Positions 27,214 to 36,561 are shown, counted from the stretch's first letter. The stretch: DNA of 64,000 nucleotides from Granulicella sp. (GCA_025408425.1 JANXYX010000037.1:26201-90200), one strand, 5' to 3'. Notes: a model not told the origin generated them from the letters alone. Translations and numbers: made by a program.

Positions 27214-27701
27214 AGCGGCTGTTGCTGTTGATGGCGGGTGCGCTGGTGGGAACGGGGGTACTGGTGGCGCAGCAGCCGATGGGCTCGCTGGATGCGCCAG
27301 CGAAAGCTAAGGGCTATGTTGTGTATGCGGCGGAATCGCAGACGGTGCGGGCCGGCAAGGCAAGTGTGTTGGAGCTGCATTTTCAGGTGGTGGAGGGGTT
27401 CCATGTGAACTCGCACACGCCGAAGTCTGAGCTGTTGATACCGACACAATTGAAGCTGCAGCAGGCCGATGGAGTGAAGGCCGGGGCGGAAGTGTATCCG
27501 GCGGGAACGCAGTATAGCTTCAGCTTTGATCCGAAAGAGAAGCTGGATGTGTACTCGGGTGGGTTTACGGTGAAGGTGCCGGTGGTGGCGACGGCGGGTG
27601 AGCATATGCTGAACGGGTCGTTGCACTACCAGGCTTGCGATCATGCGGCGTGTTATCCGCCGAAGACACTTGGGGTACAGGTGGTTTTTGTGGCGAAGTA
27701 G
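27210..27701 (+). CDS. DsbD N-terminal-domain-like periplasmic protein
   Basis: 163 residues with a signal peptide (to about 22, ending LVAQQPMG) followed by a single domain like the N-terminal (alpha) domain of DsbD: FHVNSHTPKSE, GTQYSFSFDPKEKLDVYSG and, near the C-terminus, YQACDHAACYPP, whose two cysteines match the redox pair of DsbD-alpha. The membrane and thioredoxin domains of DsbD are absent. It is translationally coupled to the TlpA-like gene, which could supply electrons in their place. The domain assignment is good; the partner is inferred from position. Confidence 0.8.
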   Translation: MKRLLLLMAGALVGTGVLVAQQPMGSLDAPAKAKGYVVYAAESQTVRAGKASVLELHFQVVEGFHVNSHTPKSELLIPTQLKLQQADGVKAGAEVYPAGTQYSFSFDPKEKLDVYSGGFTVKVPVVATAGEHMLNGSLHYQACDHAACYPPKTLGVQVVFVAK

Positions 27702-27812
27702 AGGGGTGGCGAGTTTTGTTCGTGAAGGCTGAGTTGCACGGGCATTGATTCGGCACAGGCCATCGAGTGATTGAATAAGGTTAGAAGAGAGACGGGAGCA
27801 AAAAGTAAGAGC

Positions 27813-28994
27813 ATGGAAGAGTTTAGAAGGCTGACACGGCTGCCGGCATATGTGTTCAACATAACGAGTGAGTTGAAGGCTGCGGCACGCAAGCGTGGCG
27901 AGGACATTATCGACTTTGGGATGGGTAATCCCGATGGCGCTACGCCGAAGCATATCGTCGACAAATTGATTGAAGCGGCGCAGCGGACTGCGACGCACCG
28001 CTATTCGCTGTCGCGGGGAATACCGAGACTGCGGAAGGCTATTTGTAACTGGTATAAGAGCAGATATAACGTTGATCTCGATCCGGAGACTGAAGCGATC
28101 GTGACGATCGGGTCAAAAGAAGGGATCGCGCATCTGTGCCTGGCGATGCTGGATGATGAAGATACGGTGGCAGTGCCGAACCCAAGCTATCCGATCCATA
28201 TCTTCGGGCCGGTGATTGCGGGATCGAAGATTCAGAGCATTGCGATTGATGGGACGGATGAGGCTGCGCTGCTGACGCGGCTGGAGTATGAGTTGCCGAG
28301 GATGCAGCCGCGTCCGAAGATATTGATTCTGAATTTTCCGGCGAACCCTACGGCGCAGTGTGTGGAGCTATCGTTCTTTGAGCGCGTAGTGGCGATGTGC
28401 AAAGAGTTGGGGATCTATATCGTTCATGATCTGGCGTATGCGGATATTGTGTTCGATGGGTACCGCGCGCCGAGTGTGCTGGAGGTTCCGGGCGCGAAGG
28501 ACATTGCGGTGGAGTTCTTTACGCTCTCGAAGAGCTACAACATGCCGGGCTGGCGGGTGGGCTTCATGGTGGGGAATCCCAAGCTGGTTGCGGCGTTGGC
28601 ACGGATCAAGAGCTACTTCGACTATGGAACTTTTACTCCGATTCAGGTGGCTTCGATTGCTGCGCTGGAAGGTCCGCAGGATTGTGTGACGGAGATTGTG
28701 GCGAACTATAAGTCGCGGCGAGATGTGCTGGTGCCGGGGCTGAACAAGCTGGGCTGGCCGGTGGATATGCCGAAGGCGACTATGTTTGCGTGGGCAAGGA
28801 TTCCGGAGCAGTACCGAGATTTGGGGTCGATTGGGTTCTCAAAGAAGCTGCTGGCTGAGGCGAAGGTTGCAGTGAGCCCGGGCGTCGGCTTTGGCGAGCA
28901 CGGAGATGGTCATGTGCGGTTCTCGCTGATTGAGAATGAAGAGCGGACCCGGCAGGCGCTGCGGGGAATCAAGCAGATGTTCAAGGCGCGATAG
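27813..28994 (+). CDS. alaC: Class I/II aminotransferase, AlaC-like alanine transaminase
   Basis: PLP-dependent aminotransferase of 393 residues, closest in motif to glutamate-pyruvate transaminase AlaC (N-terminus [34 protein letters not shown]). The lysine that binds PLP is in [15 protein letters not shown]; the Asn and Asp that contact the cofactor are in NFPANPTAQ and [13 protein letters not shown] start at the ATG at 27813; the frame is open to a TTG at 27771. It is followed directly by a strong terminator. LL-diaminopimelate aminotransferase is a related possibility, but the N-terminal match is better to AlaC. Confidence 0.87.
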   Translation: MEEFRRLTRLPAYVFNITSELKAAARKRGEDIIDFGMGNPDGATPKHIVDKLIEAAQRTATHRYSLSRGIPRLRKAICNWYKSRYNVDLDPETEAIVTIGSKEGIAHLCLAMLDDEDTVAVPNPSYPIHIFGPVIAGSKIQSIAIDGTDEAALLTRLEYELPRMQPRPKILILNFPANPTAQCVELSFFERVVAMCKELGIYIVHDLAYADIVFDGYRAPSVLEVPGAKDIAVEFFTLSKSYNMPGWRVGFMVGNPKLVAALARIKSYFDYGTFTPIQVASIAALEGPQDCVTEIVANYKSRRDVLVPGLNKLGWPVDMPKATMFAWARIPEQYRDLGSIGFSKKLLAEAKVAVSPGVGFGEHGDGHVRFSLIENEERTRQALRGIKQMFKAR

Positions 28995-29023
28995 CTCTCG
29001 ATTTTATTGGTTGGTGAATAGAA

Positions 29024-29051
29024 AAAGCTCCGGCTGCGGCCGGAGCTTTTC
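29024..29051. terminator. Bidirectional rho-independent terminator
   Basis: Perfect 11-bp stem, AAAAGCTCCGG with CCGGAGCTTTT, and a 6-base loop, lying between the convergent alaC and GH78 genes. A/T runs on both sides let it serve both strands. Confidence 0.92.
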
Positions 29052-29077
29052 TGTCTCTCTCAATCGAGGCGGATGGG

Positions 29078-31441
29078 TTACCAGTTGAGTGTTATGGACT
29101 GTTCTCCTGCATGCAGGGGGAGGGTTTTGTTGTGCCAGCTTAGTTCGCCGGGCAAGCCGTCTGGCAAGGTGATAACTGCAATCCAGCCGTTGTTCTGACG
29201 GGTGTAGTGGACTTCGACGAGTCCCCTGGGTGTGGGCATGGTCGCGGTTGCGTGTTGGAGATCGCCGAGATGAGGAGTGATTCGCACGGTCTTGAATCCC
29301 GGGGAGGCTGGAGCGATGCCGGCGACGAGAGTGAGCAGATCGAAGGTGGGGTGGGCGCTCCATGCGTGAGAGTCGGAGCGGGTGGGTTCGGGCGTTTCGG
29401 CCCAAGTGGAGAGGCCTAGTTGGAGCATTTTGCGCCAAGGGTCGAGTTGTGCGATGTAGTCGTTTCCGAGGCCGGCGTGGACCATGGCGCGGGCGAGGTA
29501 GAAGCGGAAGTAGTAGCTGGCGGGGGCGATGGTTGGGGCTGAGGCTGAGGGGTTGAGGATGCTGGTCATGACGGCGTGCTGTTTGTCGTGGGGGATGACA
29601 TCGAGCAGGACGGCGAGGGAGTTGGCTTGCTGGCTGAAGGTCTTTTTGGTGGGCGTGTCGGCGAGCAGGCCGGTGTGTTCGTCCCAGTTGAGGCGAAGAA
29701 GGGCGGCTGAGGCTCGGGCGGATTGCTCGCGATAGCGGGTGGCGCGGTCTTTTTCGCCGAGGCGGTCTTCGAGTTCGGCGGCGTTCTGGAGGGCTTCGAT
29801 GAATTGGAGGGTGATCGCTGAGGAGCCGCCATCGGCTTCTTGGGGTGGGACACCATCTTTGTAGAGGCTGGGGCTCCAGTCGACGAAGGGCCACCACTCG
29901 ATGTGGTTGAGGAGGCCGTCGGGGCGCTGGCGTGCGGTGAACCAATCGAGAGTTCCGCGGGTGCTGGGCAGGAGGGACTGGACGAAGGCGGGATCGTCGC
30001 GGTAGATGGAGAAGTCATGGAGCATGCCGACCCAGAGGAGCGAGAAGGGTGGGATGACTTGCGTAAGGTTGGAGGGGTAGCGGCTTTGGGTGAGGCCGTC
30101 GGTGAGGAGCGAGTCTCGGTAGGCGAGCATGGCCTGGCGACCGAGGCGGTCGTCGCCGGTGATGCCGTAGGAGATGAGGGCCTGGATGCGGGTGTCGCCG
30201 ACGTACTGGAGCTGCTCCCAGTATGGGGTGTCCATGTAGGTTTCGTGGGAGCAGAGTTGGGCAGTGCGCCAGCCTACATCCCAGATGCGGGAGAGTTCGG
30301 GATCGTTGCTTTCGAAGTGGGCTACCTGGGAGAACGGGTAGGCGGTGTAGAAGGCGGTGAGGCTGGAGATGGTCAGTGGGGTGTCGGTGGTGGTGACGTC
30401 GAGCTGGAGGTAGCGCCAGGTGCGCCACCAGAGAGTGCGGTAGGTGCGGGAGTCGCCGTCGGCGGAGATGTGATCGCGGATGCCTTGGATGTGGCGGTCG
30501 GCGACTTCGTTGCGATTGCCTTTTTGACCTTTGGCGTCGTAGAGGGCTTCGGCGTAGGTGAGGTCGATGGAGGCGTCTTTGCCGCCGTTGACGTTGAGCG
30601 AAGGGTAGGCGGTGGTGAGGGTTTCGCGGTCGAGCAGGATGGTGACGTGAGAGTTGGCGGGGATGGTGAGGGGCTTTTCGAGCGAGGTGGCTCCGGCGGC
30701 GGGGAGTCCGGTGAGACGGACGACCTGGCCGGCGGAGATAGGCTTGTATTGCATCGGGGGCAGGGTATCTTTTTCAAGCATCCAGTGGGTGGGGCTGTCT
30801 TGTGCGCCGGTGGGTGCGGCCTGGCCGAGGGGGTGGGCTTGTGACCAGTGGCCTGAGGTGGTGGCGGTGTCCCAGGCCCAATTGATTTTATGGCCGTCCA
30901 TGACTTCTGCCGGGCCTGCGGCGTAGTAGCCTTTCGGACGATTTCGATCGAGGGTGCGGCCTGTTTCGTGGCTGACTTGCCACGTGCCTCCGGTGTTGAT
31001 GGAGGAGTTCTGCGGGTCTTCGGCGGCGAGGAGGAAGGCGGTCTGTGAGCTCATCTGGGAGACGGCTGCGGAGGAGCCGAAGTTCCAGACGATGGCTGCG
31101 ATGTTGTTGTCGCCGGAGTGGAGGTAGGGGGCGATGTCGAAGGTCTCGTAGCGCCAGTGGTGGACGTCGCCGAGAGCGGGGCCTGCGCCGACGCGCTGGC
31201 CGTTGACGTGGAGTTCGAAACGGGTGTCGGCGCTGACGTTGACGACGAGTTGCGCGGGTACTGCTGGGAGCGAGAGGGATTTGCGGAAGTAGACAACGTC
31301 GTAGTCGCGGGCTGGGCCGTCGGGCGCGGCGATCCACTGGGCGGGCCACTTTTGGGGTGTGGCGGCTGGGAGGATATTGGTGCTGGCGAGGAGGAAGGCA
31401 GTGATGAGGGAGAGATAGATTTTTTTAGAGGTGATGCTCAT
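29078..31441 (-). CDS. Alpha-L-rhamnosidase, GH78
   Basis: Secreted glycosidase of 787 residues that removes terminal alpha-L-rhamnose from plant or microbial glycans. A signal peptide (to about 28) precedes an N-terminal beta-sandwich (DTRFELHVNGQRVGAGPALGDVHHWRYETFDI, typical of GH78), further beta domains, an (alpha/alpha)6 catalytic barrel from about 370 (FESNDPELSRIWDVGWRTAQLCSHETYMDTPYWEQLQYVGDTR; acid residues in this stretch are the family's active-site candidates) and a C-terminal beta domain. It is transcribed toward the alaC terminator. A rhamnose mutarotase gene lies 28 kb away at 59749. Confidence 0.87.
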   Translation of the reverse strand: MSITSKKIYLSLITAFLLASTNILPAATPQKWPAQWIAAPDGPARDYDVVYFRKSLSLPAVPAQLVVNVSADTRFELHVNGQRVGAGPALGDVHHWRYETFDIAPYLHSGDNNIAAIVWNFGSSAAVSQMSSQTAFLLAAEDPQNSSINTGGTWQVSHETGRTLDRNRPKGYYAAGPAEVMDGHKINWAWDTATTSGHWSQAHPLGQAAPTGAQDSPTHWMLEKDTLPPMQYKPISAGQVVRLTGLPAAGATSLEKPLTIPANSHVTILLDRETLTTAYPSLNVNGGKDASIDLTYAEALYDAKGQKGNRNEVADRHIQGIRDHISADGDSRTYRTLWWRTWRYLQLDVTTTDTPLTISSLTAFYTAYPFSQVAHFESNDPELSRIWDVGWRTAQLCSHETYMDTPYWEQLQYVGDTRIQALISYGITGDDRLGRQAMLAYRDSLLTDGLTQSRYPSNLTQVIPPFSLLWVGMLHDFSIYRDDPAFVQSLLPSTRGTLDWFTARQRPDGLLNHIEWWPFVDWSPSLYKDGVPPQEADGGSSAITLQFIEALQNAAELEDRLGEKDRATRYREQSARASAALLRLNWDEHTGLLADTPTKKTFSQQANSLAVLLDVIPHDKQHAVMTSILNPSASAPTIAPASYYFRFYLARAMVHAGLGNDYIAQLDPWRKMLQLGLSTWAETPEPTRSDSHAWSAHPTFDLLTLVAGIAPASPGFKTVRITPHLGDLQHATATMPTPRGLVEVHYTRQNNGWIAVITLPDGLPGELSWHNKTLPLHAGEQSITLNW

Positions 31442-31543
31442 ATTTGTGTGCGCTCCGGCTATCCATCATAGATGGATTTAGCGGTGACGGATGGGTCGCG
31501 ATATTGCGGGGTTTTGTTTTGGATTTTTGAGATGGTATGGATC

Positions 31544-31572
31544 GGGTGCCCCACGTCCGAGAGTGGGCACCC
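31544..31572. repeat. Intergenic hairpin with GGGTGCCC/GGGCACCC arms
   Basis: Perfect 8-bp inverted arms with a 13-base loop in the gap 31442-31746 between gltX and the GH78 gene. The same terminal motif (TGCCCA... TGGGGCACCC) recurs at 35840, 36562 and 46316, indicating a dispersed palindromic family. It could also end the gltX transcript. Confidence 0.7.
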
Positions 31573-31626
31573 ATAATCTGTTGGGAGAAATGGGTAGGCG
31601 GCTTTGAGATGCTAGAGGTTTCGGGG

Positions 31627-31649
31627 TCCTTCGCTGCGCTCAGGATGAC
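31627..31649 (+). repeat. Dispersed palindromic repeat, copy C
   Basis: Identical over 23 bases to the first part of 19509-19540 (TCCTTCGCTGCGCTCAGGAT, then GAC), preceded by the same GGGG. The surrounding 305-bp gap holds only this and the hairpin at 31544; I see no gene. Confidence 0.8.
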
Positions 31650-31746
31650 GGCAGGAACAAGCAAATGTAACGGCCAAGACGAAGGTAACCGCAGGACCTT
31701 CGACTTGGCCGTTGCGCAGGGCGCTTCGGGTGAAAAATTTGTGGTG

Positions 31747-33258
31747 CTACTTTCTTGCGTTGGCTAGTTTCTTTTGGGTTTCGAGGAAGCGGCGCATTCG
31801 GTCGAGGGAGCGGGCTTTGCCGAAGACTACGAGGCTTTCGAGGAGGGGTGGGGACATGGTGCTGCCGCTGAGAATGGCTCGGAGGAGCATGAAGTTTTCT
31901 TTGACGGACCAGGTGTGGGCTTCGCCTAGTTGCTTGAGGGCGGGTTCGAGGGCTTCGGTGGTCCAGTCTGTGGCTTCGAGGAGGGTGAGTTGCTCGGTGG
32001 CGAAGGCCAGGGTTTCTTCCAGGGTGCGCTTCTTGGGGAGGAAGACTTCCTGCGTGGGCATGACGTCGTCGCGGAAGAAGAAGCCGGTGAGTTCGCCGAA
32101 CTGGCCGAGGGTCTCGATGCGGGTCTGGATGAGGGTGGAGATGTCTCTGAGGTATTGGTCGGAGAGGATGGTGTCGCGTAGGGCGGTGAAGAAGGCCTCG
32201 GGGGAGAGGGCGCGGAGGTATTCGCTGTTGAGCCAGCGGAGCTTGGTGAGGTCGAAGACGGGGCCGCCGAGGCGGATGTTGGGGACCTCGAAGCGCTGGA
32301 TCATCTCGGCGAGGGAGAAGATTTCGGCCTCCTTTGCGCCGTTGACGATCTCGACTGGCGTCGGCGATGGCATGCCACCACCCATGAGGCCGAGGAAGTT
32401 GATGACGGCTTCGGGGAGGAATCCTGCCTGGCGGTAGTAGACGAGGGAGACGGGATTTTTGCGCTTGGAGATTTTGGACTTATCAATGTTGCGGAGGAGG
32501 GGCATATGCCAGAAGCGTGGTGCAGCCCAACCGAAGGCCTGGTAGAGGAGGACGTGCTTGGGGGTGGAGGAGATCCACTCCTCGGCGCGGATGACGTCGG
32601 TGATGTGCATGAGGTGGTCATCGACGACGTTGGCGAGGTGGTAGGTGGGGAATCCGTCGGACTTCATGAGGACTTGATCGTCGACGTTTGAGTGCTCGAA
32701 GGTGATGTCGCCACGGAGTTCGTCGCGGAAGGTGGTGGAGCCTTCGGTGGGAACGGCCATGCGAATGACGAAGGGCTTGTTGTCGCTGAGGTTTGCGGCG
32801 ACCTGCGCTTCCGAGAGGTTGCGGCAGCTGGCGGGGTAGCGTGGAGGAAGCTTGGCGGCCATCTGCTGCTTGCGTGCGGCTTCGAGCTCTTCGGCGGTGC
32901 AGAAGCAGCGATAGGCCGTGCCGTTGGCTAGTAGAAGGTCGGCGTGAGTGCGGTAGATTTCGGTGCGTTCAGACTGGCGGTAGGGGCCGTAGGGGCCACC
33001 GACGTCCGGGCCTTCGTCCCAGGAGAGGCCGAGCCAGCGGAGGGCGTCGAAGATCATCTGCTCGGAGGTGGCGACGAAGCGAGCGCGGTCAGTGTCCTCG
33101 ATGCGGAGGACGAACTGGCCGCCGTTCTGGCGGGCGTAGATGAAGTTGATGAGGCCGATGTAGGCTGTGCCGACGTGGGGGTCGCCGGTGGGGGAGGGGG
33201 CGATGCGGACGCGGATGGGGGCTGAGGCGGCGGGTGCTGGGATCGTTGAGCTATTCAT
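31747..33258 (-). CDS. gltX: Glutamyl-tRNA synthetase
   Basis: Class I aminoacyl-tRNA synthetase, 503 residues. The HIGH-type signature appears as RIAPSPTGDPHVGTAYIGL near residue 20, and the KMSKS-type loop as KISKRKNP near residue 250. EDTDRARF and the YRQSERTEIYRTHADLLLANGTAYRCFCT stretch are typical. The C-terminal anticodon-binding part is alpha-helical as in the bacterial discriminating or non-discriminating forms, which cannot be separated by eye. It lies between glycoside hydrolase genes on the same strand but is probably transcribed on its own. Confidence 0.95.
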   Translation of the reverse strand: MNSSTIPAPAASAPIRVRIAPSPTGDPHVGTAYIGLINFIYARQNGGQFVLRIEDTDRARFVATSEQMIFDALRWLGLSWDEGPDVGGPYGPYRQSERTEIYRTHADLLLANGTAYRCFCTAEELEAARKQQMAAKLPPRYPASCRNLSEAQVAANLSDNKPFVIRMAVPTEGSTTFRDELRGDITFEHSNVDDQVLMKSDGFPTYHLANVVDDHLMHITDVIRAEEWISSTPKHVLLYQAFGWAAPRFWHMPLLRNIDKSKISKRKNPVSLVYYRQAGFLPEAVINFLGLMGGGMPSPTPVEIVNGAKEAEIFSLAEMIQRFEVPNIRLGGPVFDLTKLRWLNSEYLRALSPEAFFTALRDTILSDQYLRDISTLIQTRIETLGQFGELTGFFFRDDVMPTQEVFLPKKRTLEETLAFATEQLTLLEATDWTTEALEPALKQLGEAHTWSVKENFMLLRAILSGSTMSPPLLESLVVFGKARSLDRMRRFLETQKKLANARK

Positions 33259-33288
33259 TGGGTCGATTCAATGGTAGCAGTGTCAGGG

Positions 33289-34392
33289 CTAATGGGTGGT
33301 GACTACACCTACTGCTGAGTCGGCACAGCCGTAGTAGAGGAGCCAGTGGTGGTGGAAGCGGACGAGGCCTTCGGCGAACGTGGTTCCGGCGGCGTATTGG
33401 CCAGTTTTTTCGAAGGGCTGCTCGGGTTTGAGGGAGGGTAGGTCGTCGCGGGCGATGAGTTTTGTGGGGTCGTCTGGGGAGAAGAGGGCCTGTCCGGCGG
33501 CATAGGCGTTGGGACCGAGTGCGGGGTCGCCCTGGTCGGGGTCGTTCTTGCCGTTGTAGAGGACGACGATGCCGTTGGGGGAGAGGATGGGCGGTGGGCC
33601 TACTTCGGGGAATCCGCTATCAAAGTGGCCGGGGCGTTTGGTGAGGACTTCGATGGGGGCGCCGGTGGCGTCTTCGACCGGTGTCCAGTGGATGAGGTCG
33701 GGCGAGGTGGCGAGGTGGATGGCGCCTTCGCCCCAGTACATCCAGTATTTTCCTTTGATACGGGCGGCGACGAGTTTTTCCCCTATGAGTTGGGTGACGA
33801 TGCCTCCGGATTTGTATTGGAGCTGGTCGTATCTTCCGTTGGCGCTGCCGAGGAATGCGGGACCGAATTTGGTCCAGTGGAGGAGGTCTTTGGAGGTGGC
33901 TATGCCGATGGAGTAGGTGATGCGGTTCCACTGGGTGTAGGTGAGGACATAGGTGTGGTCTGGCGATTCGACGATGCGTGGATCTTCTACTCCGCCGGGC
34001 CACTCGCGGGATTTCTGGGCGTCGTCGGCGGGGAAGAAGACGGGCTCGGGGAGGCGAGTGAAGGTGGTGCCGTCGGTGGTGGAGGCCAGGCCGAGGCGGG
34101 AGGTGTGCATGCCGATCTGCATCTCGCCGGAGTCGTCCTCGGCGCGGTAGAGGACGAAGATTTTTCCGTGGCGGACGATGGCTGCGGGGTTGAAGGTGTG
34201 GAGGGATTCCCAATGAACGGGAGTGGGGCGCAGGGGGTCGTTGAAGAGGGAGGATTTATTGGGGGAGATGACGGGGGCTTGCGTTGGGCGGGTGAATGGC
34301 CCTAGTTGCCAGGTAGAGGTGGGGTTGGCTGCGCCCAGGAGAGCGACGAGGAGAAGTGGGCTGCCGACGGTGACGAGAATTCGCTGGAGCAT
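33289..34392 (-). CDS. GH130-family glycosidase/phosphorylase, secreted
   Basis: Five-bladed beta-propeller enzyme of the GH130 type, 367 residues from the ATG at 34392; the frame runs to 34431 but the later ATG directly precedes a signal peptide (MLQRILVTVGSPLLLVALLGAA). Motifs include FNPAAIVRHGKIFVLYRAED, PGGVEDPRIVE (the GH130 signature), YTQWNRITYSIGIATSKDLLHW, and YNGKNDPDQGDPALGPNAYAAGQALF. Known members act on beta-mannosides, by phosphorolysis or, in some secreted types, hydrolysis; secretion argues for hydrolysis here. It is followed, on the same strand upstream, by a DUF2961 gene. Confidence 0.82.
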   Translation of the reverse strand: MLQRILVTVGSPLLLVALLGAANPTSTWQLGPFTRPTQAPVISPNKSSLFNDPLRPTPVHWESLHTFNPAAIVRHGKIFVLYRAEDDSGEMQIGMHTSRLGLASTTDGTTFTRLPEPVFFPADDAQKSREWPGGVEDPRIVESPDHTYVLTYTQWNRITYSIGIATSKDLLHWTKFGPAFLGSANGRYDQLQYKSGGIVTQLIGEKLVAARIKGKYWMYWGEGAIHLATSPDLIHWTPVEDATGAPIEVLTKRPGHFDSGFPEVGPPPILSPNGIVVLYNGKNDPDQGDPALGPNAYAAGQALFSPDDPTKLIARDDLPSLKPEQPFEKTGQYAAGTTFAEGLVRFHHHWLLYYGCADSAVGVVTTH

Positions 34393-34470
34393 GGTGCAGC
34401 CAGTATGCGCTTGTTGCTGATGGCTATGCACTCGTAGCGCTGGTGCGTGCGGGCTAGTATGCGACGAGCG

Positions 34471-35622
34471 TCACCGGGGAGTGAGGCTCGTCGAGGGTTG
34501 GTTGATGCCGGTGTTGCCGGGGCCTCCTACGACTTGCAGGGTGGGGATACGGTCGTCGGCGGAGGGGAGGGGAGGGAAGGGCAGGTGGGGTTCTTCCTGG
34601 TACCAGTAGGCGACGGAGTAGAAGTTGTCGGAGCGGTGATTGGCGTGGCCGTGCTCGATGGAGGCTTTGATGGATTGGGTGAAGGGGATGGGGGAGTCGA
34701 GGTGGAAACGGTAGACGCTGGAGCGCTCGCCGGCTAGTTCGCGACCGACGATGGGTGCGCCGTAGAGTTGGTAGGAGAAGGAGTGGCCGAAGTCCCAGGC
34801 GCCGAGGAAGTAGTCTTCAGTGCCGGTGCCGGAGATGGTGGGTAGGGTGGCTCCGTCGATGGTGAACATGTCGTTGCCTTCGCCCCACCAGCCGTCCTGA
34901 TTCTGGAGGACGGACATGGTGACGCCGATGTACTGGCCGTGTCCTTTGGCTTCGAACCAGGTGTAGTTGTCTTTGCCGTCTGGGTTGCGTTTGTAATTTA
35001 CGTTGGGATCGCCGTTCTCGTACCACTCGGAAGTCCAGCCGTGGTTGGGCTGGGCCTGGCGGTACTGGGCGTGGAAGTAGATGGTGTGGGGCGGAAGGGG
35101 GTGGGACTCTTTGCGGTAGTCGATGTTGTAGTAGAGGGCATCGACGGAGTTCTTACCCTCATTTGTAACGGTGATGCGTACATGTTTCTGGTAGGGCATG
35201 GGGAAGAAGGAGTTCATGGCCTTGTTGCCGCCGACGGAGAGCATGGCGGACTCCCAGGTGTAGTAGGTGCCGAGGCCGAGACCGAAGAAGTCGCCGATGG
35301 GGGTTTCGACGCTGGGGGAGGTTTCGTTGTCCCAGTAGATGCGGAGGATGTTTCGCTTGAGGTGGTAGGGCTCGGGACTGGCGATGGTGAACCAGATGTG
35401 GGAGATCATGCCGGGGCCGTCGGTGTCGAGGATGGTGAGGGTGGTGCCGGGGGTGAGCTTGCGGTAGTCGGCGTTGGCTCCGGTGGACTCGCGGCTGGTG
35501 GCGCGGAGGAGGGTGTAGGTCTGTTGTTGGGTGATGTCGGGGAAGGAGGAGCCGGTTTGGGCGAGGGTGGCTGCGGCGGAGGCGAGGAGGGCGATGGCTA
35601 TGAGTGCTTTGGTGCTCGGCAT
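34471..35622 (-). CDS. DUF2961 / GH172-family protein, secreted
   Basis: 383 residues with a signal peptide ending ATLAQ at about 22. The body matches DUF2961, now GH172: GPGMISHIWFT, RIYWDNETSPSVETPIGDFFG, MPYQKHVRITVTNEG, and GTGTEDYFLGAWDF. Characterised GH172 members act on fructofuranose or arabinofuranose linkages; the substrate here is unknown. Its start is 300 bp from the toxin-antitoxin patch, and the GH130 gene lies 78 bp downstream on the same strand, so the two could be co-transcribed. Confidence 0.82.
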   Translation of the reverse strand: MPSTKALIAIALLASAAATLAQTGSSFPDITQQQTYTLLRATSRESTGANADYRKLTPGTTLTILDTDGPGMISHIWFTIASPEPYHLKRNILRIYWDNETSPSVETPIGDFFGLGLGTYYTWESAMLSVGGNKAMNSFFPMPYQKHVRITVTNEGKNSVDALYYNIDYRKESHPLPPHTIYFHAQYRQAQPNHGWTSEWYENGDPNVNYKRNPDGKDNYTWFEAKGHGQYIGVTMSVLQNQDGWWGEGNDMFTIDGATLPTISGTGTEDYFLGAWDFGHSFSYQLYGAPIVGRELAGERSSVYRFHLDSPIPFTQSIKASIEHGHANHRSDNFYSVAYWYQEEPHLPFPPLPSADDRIPTLQVVGGPGNTGINQPSTSLTPR

Positions 35623-35839
35623 AGGTGACGTTCCTTTGGAATGCGGAATTATATGCCGATTATGGTGAGGCGATGGGGGCTGGGTTGGTGACTTGTATGG
35701 GTACCCCCTCCCCGTACTTAATGGTCTAAAGTATTCAAACGATGGGAGATGATGGTGGACTTGGGTGTGGGGTATGGGTGAGAGGGCGAGTGTGGGGTGT
35801 GCTTGGAGGGGGTGTTGCTGGCAAGTTTAGGGGGTGAGG
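35623..35839. other. Gene-free interval upstream of the toxin-antitoxin patch
   Basis: About 217 bases with no credible reading frame. It holds a C-rich motif GGGTACCCCCTCCCCGTACT at 35700-35719 followed by a TAAAGTATTCAAA stretch; no promoter could be assigned with confidence. Confidence 0.5.
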
Positions 35840-35895
35840 GCGGTCGTCCTTCGGACGATGCCCACACATCAGAATCGATGTATGGGGCACCCGGC
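35840..35895 (+). repeat. 56-bp direct repeat, left copy
   Basis: Starts GCGGTCGTCCTTCGGACGAT and ends GGGGCACCCGGC; identical over all 56 bases to 36562-36617. It contains a small CGTCC-TTC-GGACG hairpin. The two copies exactly bracket the antitoxin and toxin genes. Confidence 0.9.
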
Positions 35896-35923
35896 ACTAT
35901 ACTGAGTTGACCGGAGGTGTTGG

Positions 35924-36172
35924 ATGGCTAGTTCTGTGGCACTGAGCGAGGCGCAGGCGCATCTGGGGGAGTTGCTTGACCGGGCTGAGCATGGGGAAGA
36001 GATTGTGATTGAGCGCGAGGGCAGACCGGCGATGAAGCTGGTTCCGGTTGTTGTGGAGAAGCCGACGCCAGCGAGGCGAATTGGTGGGCAGAATCTGCTT
36101 GGGATTACCTATATTGCGCCGGATTTTGATGAACCGATGAGCGATGAAGAGTTGAAGGAATGGGGATACTGA
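35924..36172 (+). CDS. Antitoxin, Phd/YefM family
   Basis: 82-residue type II antitoxin. The N-terminal half is the Phd/YefM DNA-binding fold (ALSEAQAHLGELLDRAEHGEEIVIEREGRPAMKLVPV), which dimerises on its own operator. The C-terminal tail (YIAPDFDEPMSDEELKEWGY) is the acidic, toxin-wrapping peptide typical of antitoxins paired with PIN toxins. It is 3 bp upstream of the toxin. The pair lies between perfect 56-bp direct repeats, consistent with arrival as a cassette. Confidence 0.9.
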   Translation: MASSVALSEAQAHLGELLDRAEHGEEIVIEREGRPAMKLVPVVVEKPTPARRIGGQNLLGITYIAPDFDEPMSDEELKEWGY

Positions 36173-36175
36173 CGG

Positions 36176-36547
36176 GTGCAACTTTTGCTGGATTCGCACA
36201 TTCTCTTGTGGTGGGACAGCGATCTGAGCCGACTGTCGGGGGATCAACGTGAGGCGATCAGCGACCCGGGTAATACGGTATTTGTGAGCGCGGTGACGGG
36301 TTGGGAACTCGGCATCAAGCGGTCCACAGGTAAATTAGTTTTGACCGACTCGATCCGGGAGTTGGCGCGGCGGTTTGGGTTTCTTGAGCTTCCGGTCACG
36401 ATGGAGCATGGTGAGTTAGCGGCTTCGCTGCCACTGAACCATAAAGATCCGTTTGACCGGATGCTGGTGGCACAGGCGATGGCGGAGGGGTTGACGCTGG
36501 TGACTGTGGATGGGGCAATACGTGGGTATGGGGTGGCTTGTTTGTAA
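36176..36547 (+). CDS. VapC-type PIN-domain toxin
   Basis: 123-residue PIN-domain ribonuclease toxin. The first acidic residue is Asp6 (LLLDSHILLWW), the second is Glu in VSAVTGWELGIKRSTGKL, and the third and fourth are in DPFDRMLVAQAMAEGLTLVTVD. These Asp/Glu residues would bind Mg2+ for RNA cleavage. The GTG start follows the antitoxin stop by three bases. Autoregulation by the toxin-antitoxin complex is expected from the family. Target RNA cannot be inferred. Confidence 0.9.
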   Translation: MQLLLDSHILLWWDSDLSRLSGDQREAISDPGNTVFVSAVTGWELGIKRSTGKLVLTDSIRELARRFGFLELPVTMEHGELAASLPLNHKDPFDRMLVAQAMAEGLTLVTVDGAIRGYGVACL

Positions 36548-36561
36548 GGGTGGATGAGAGT

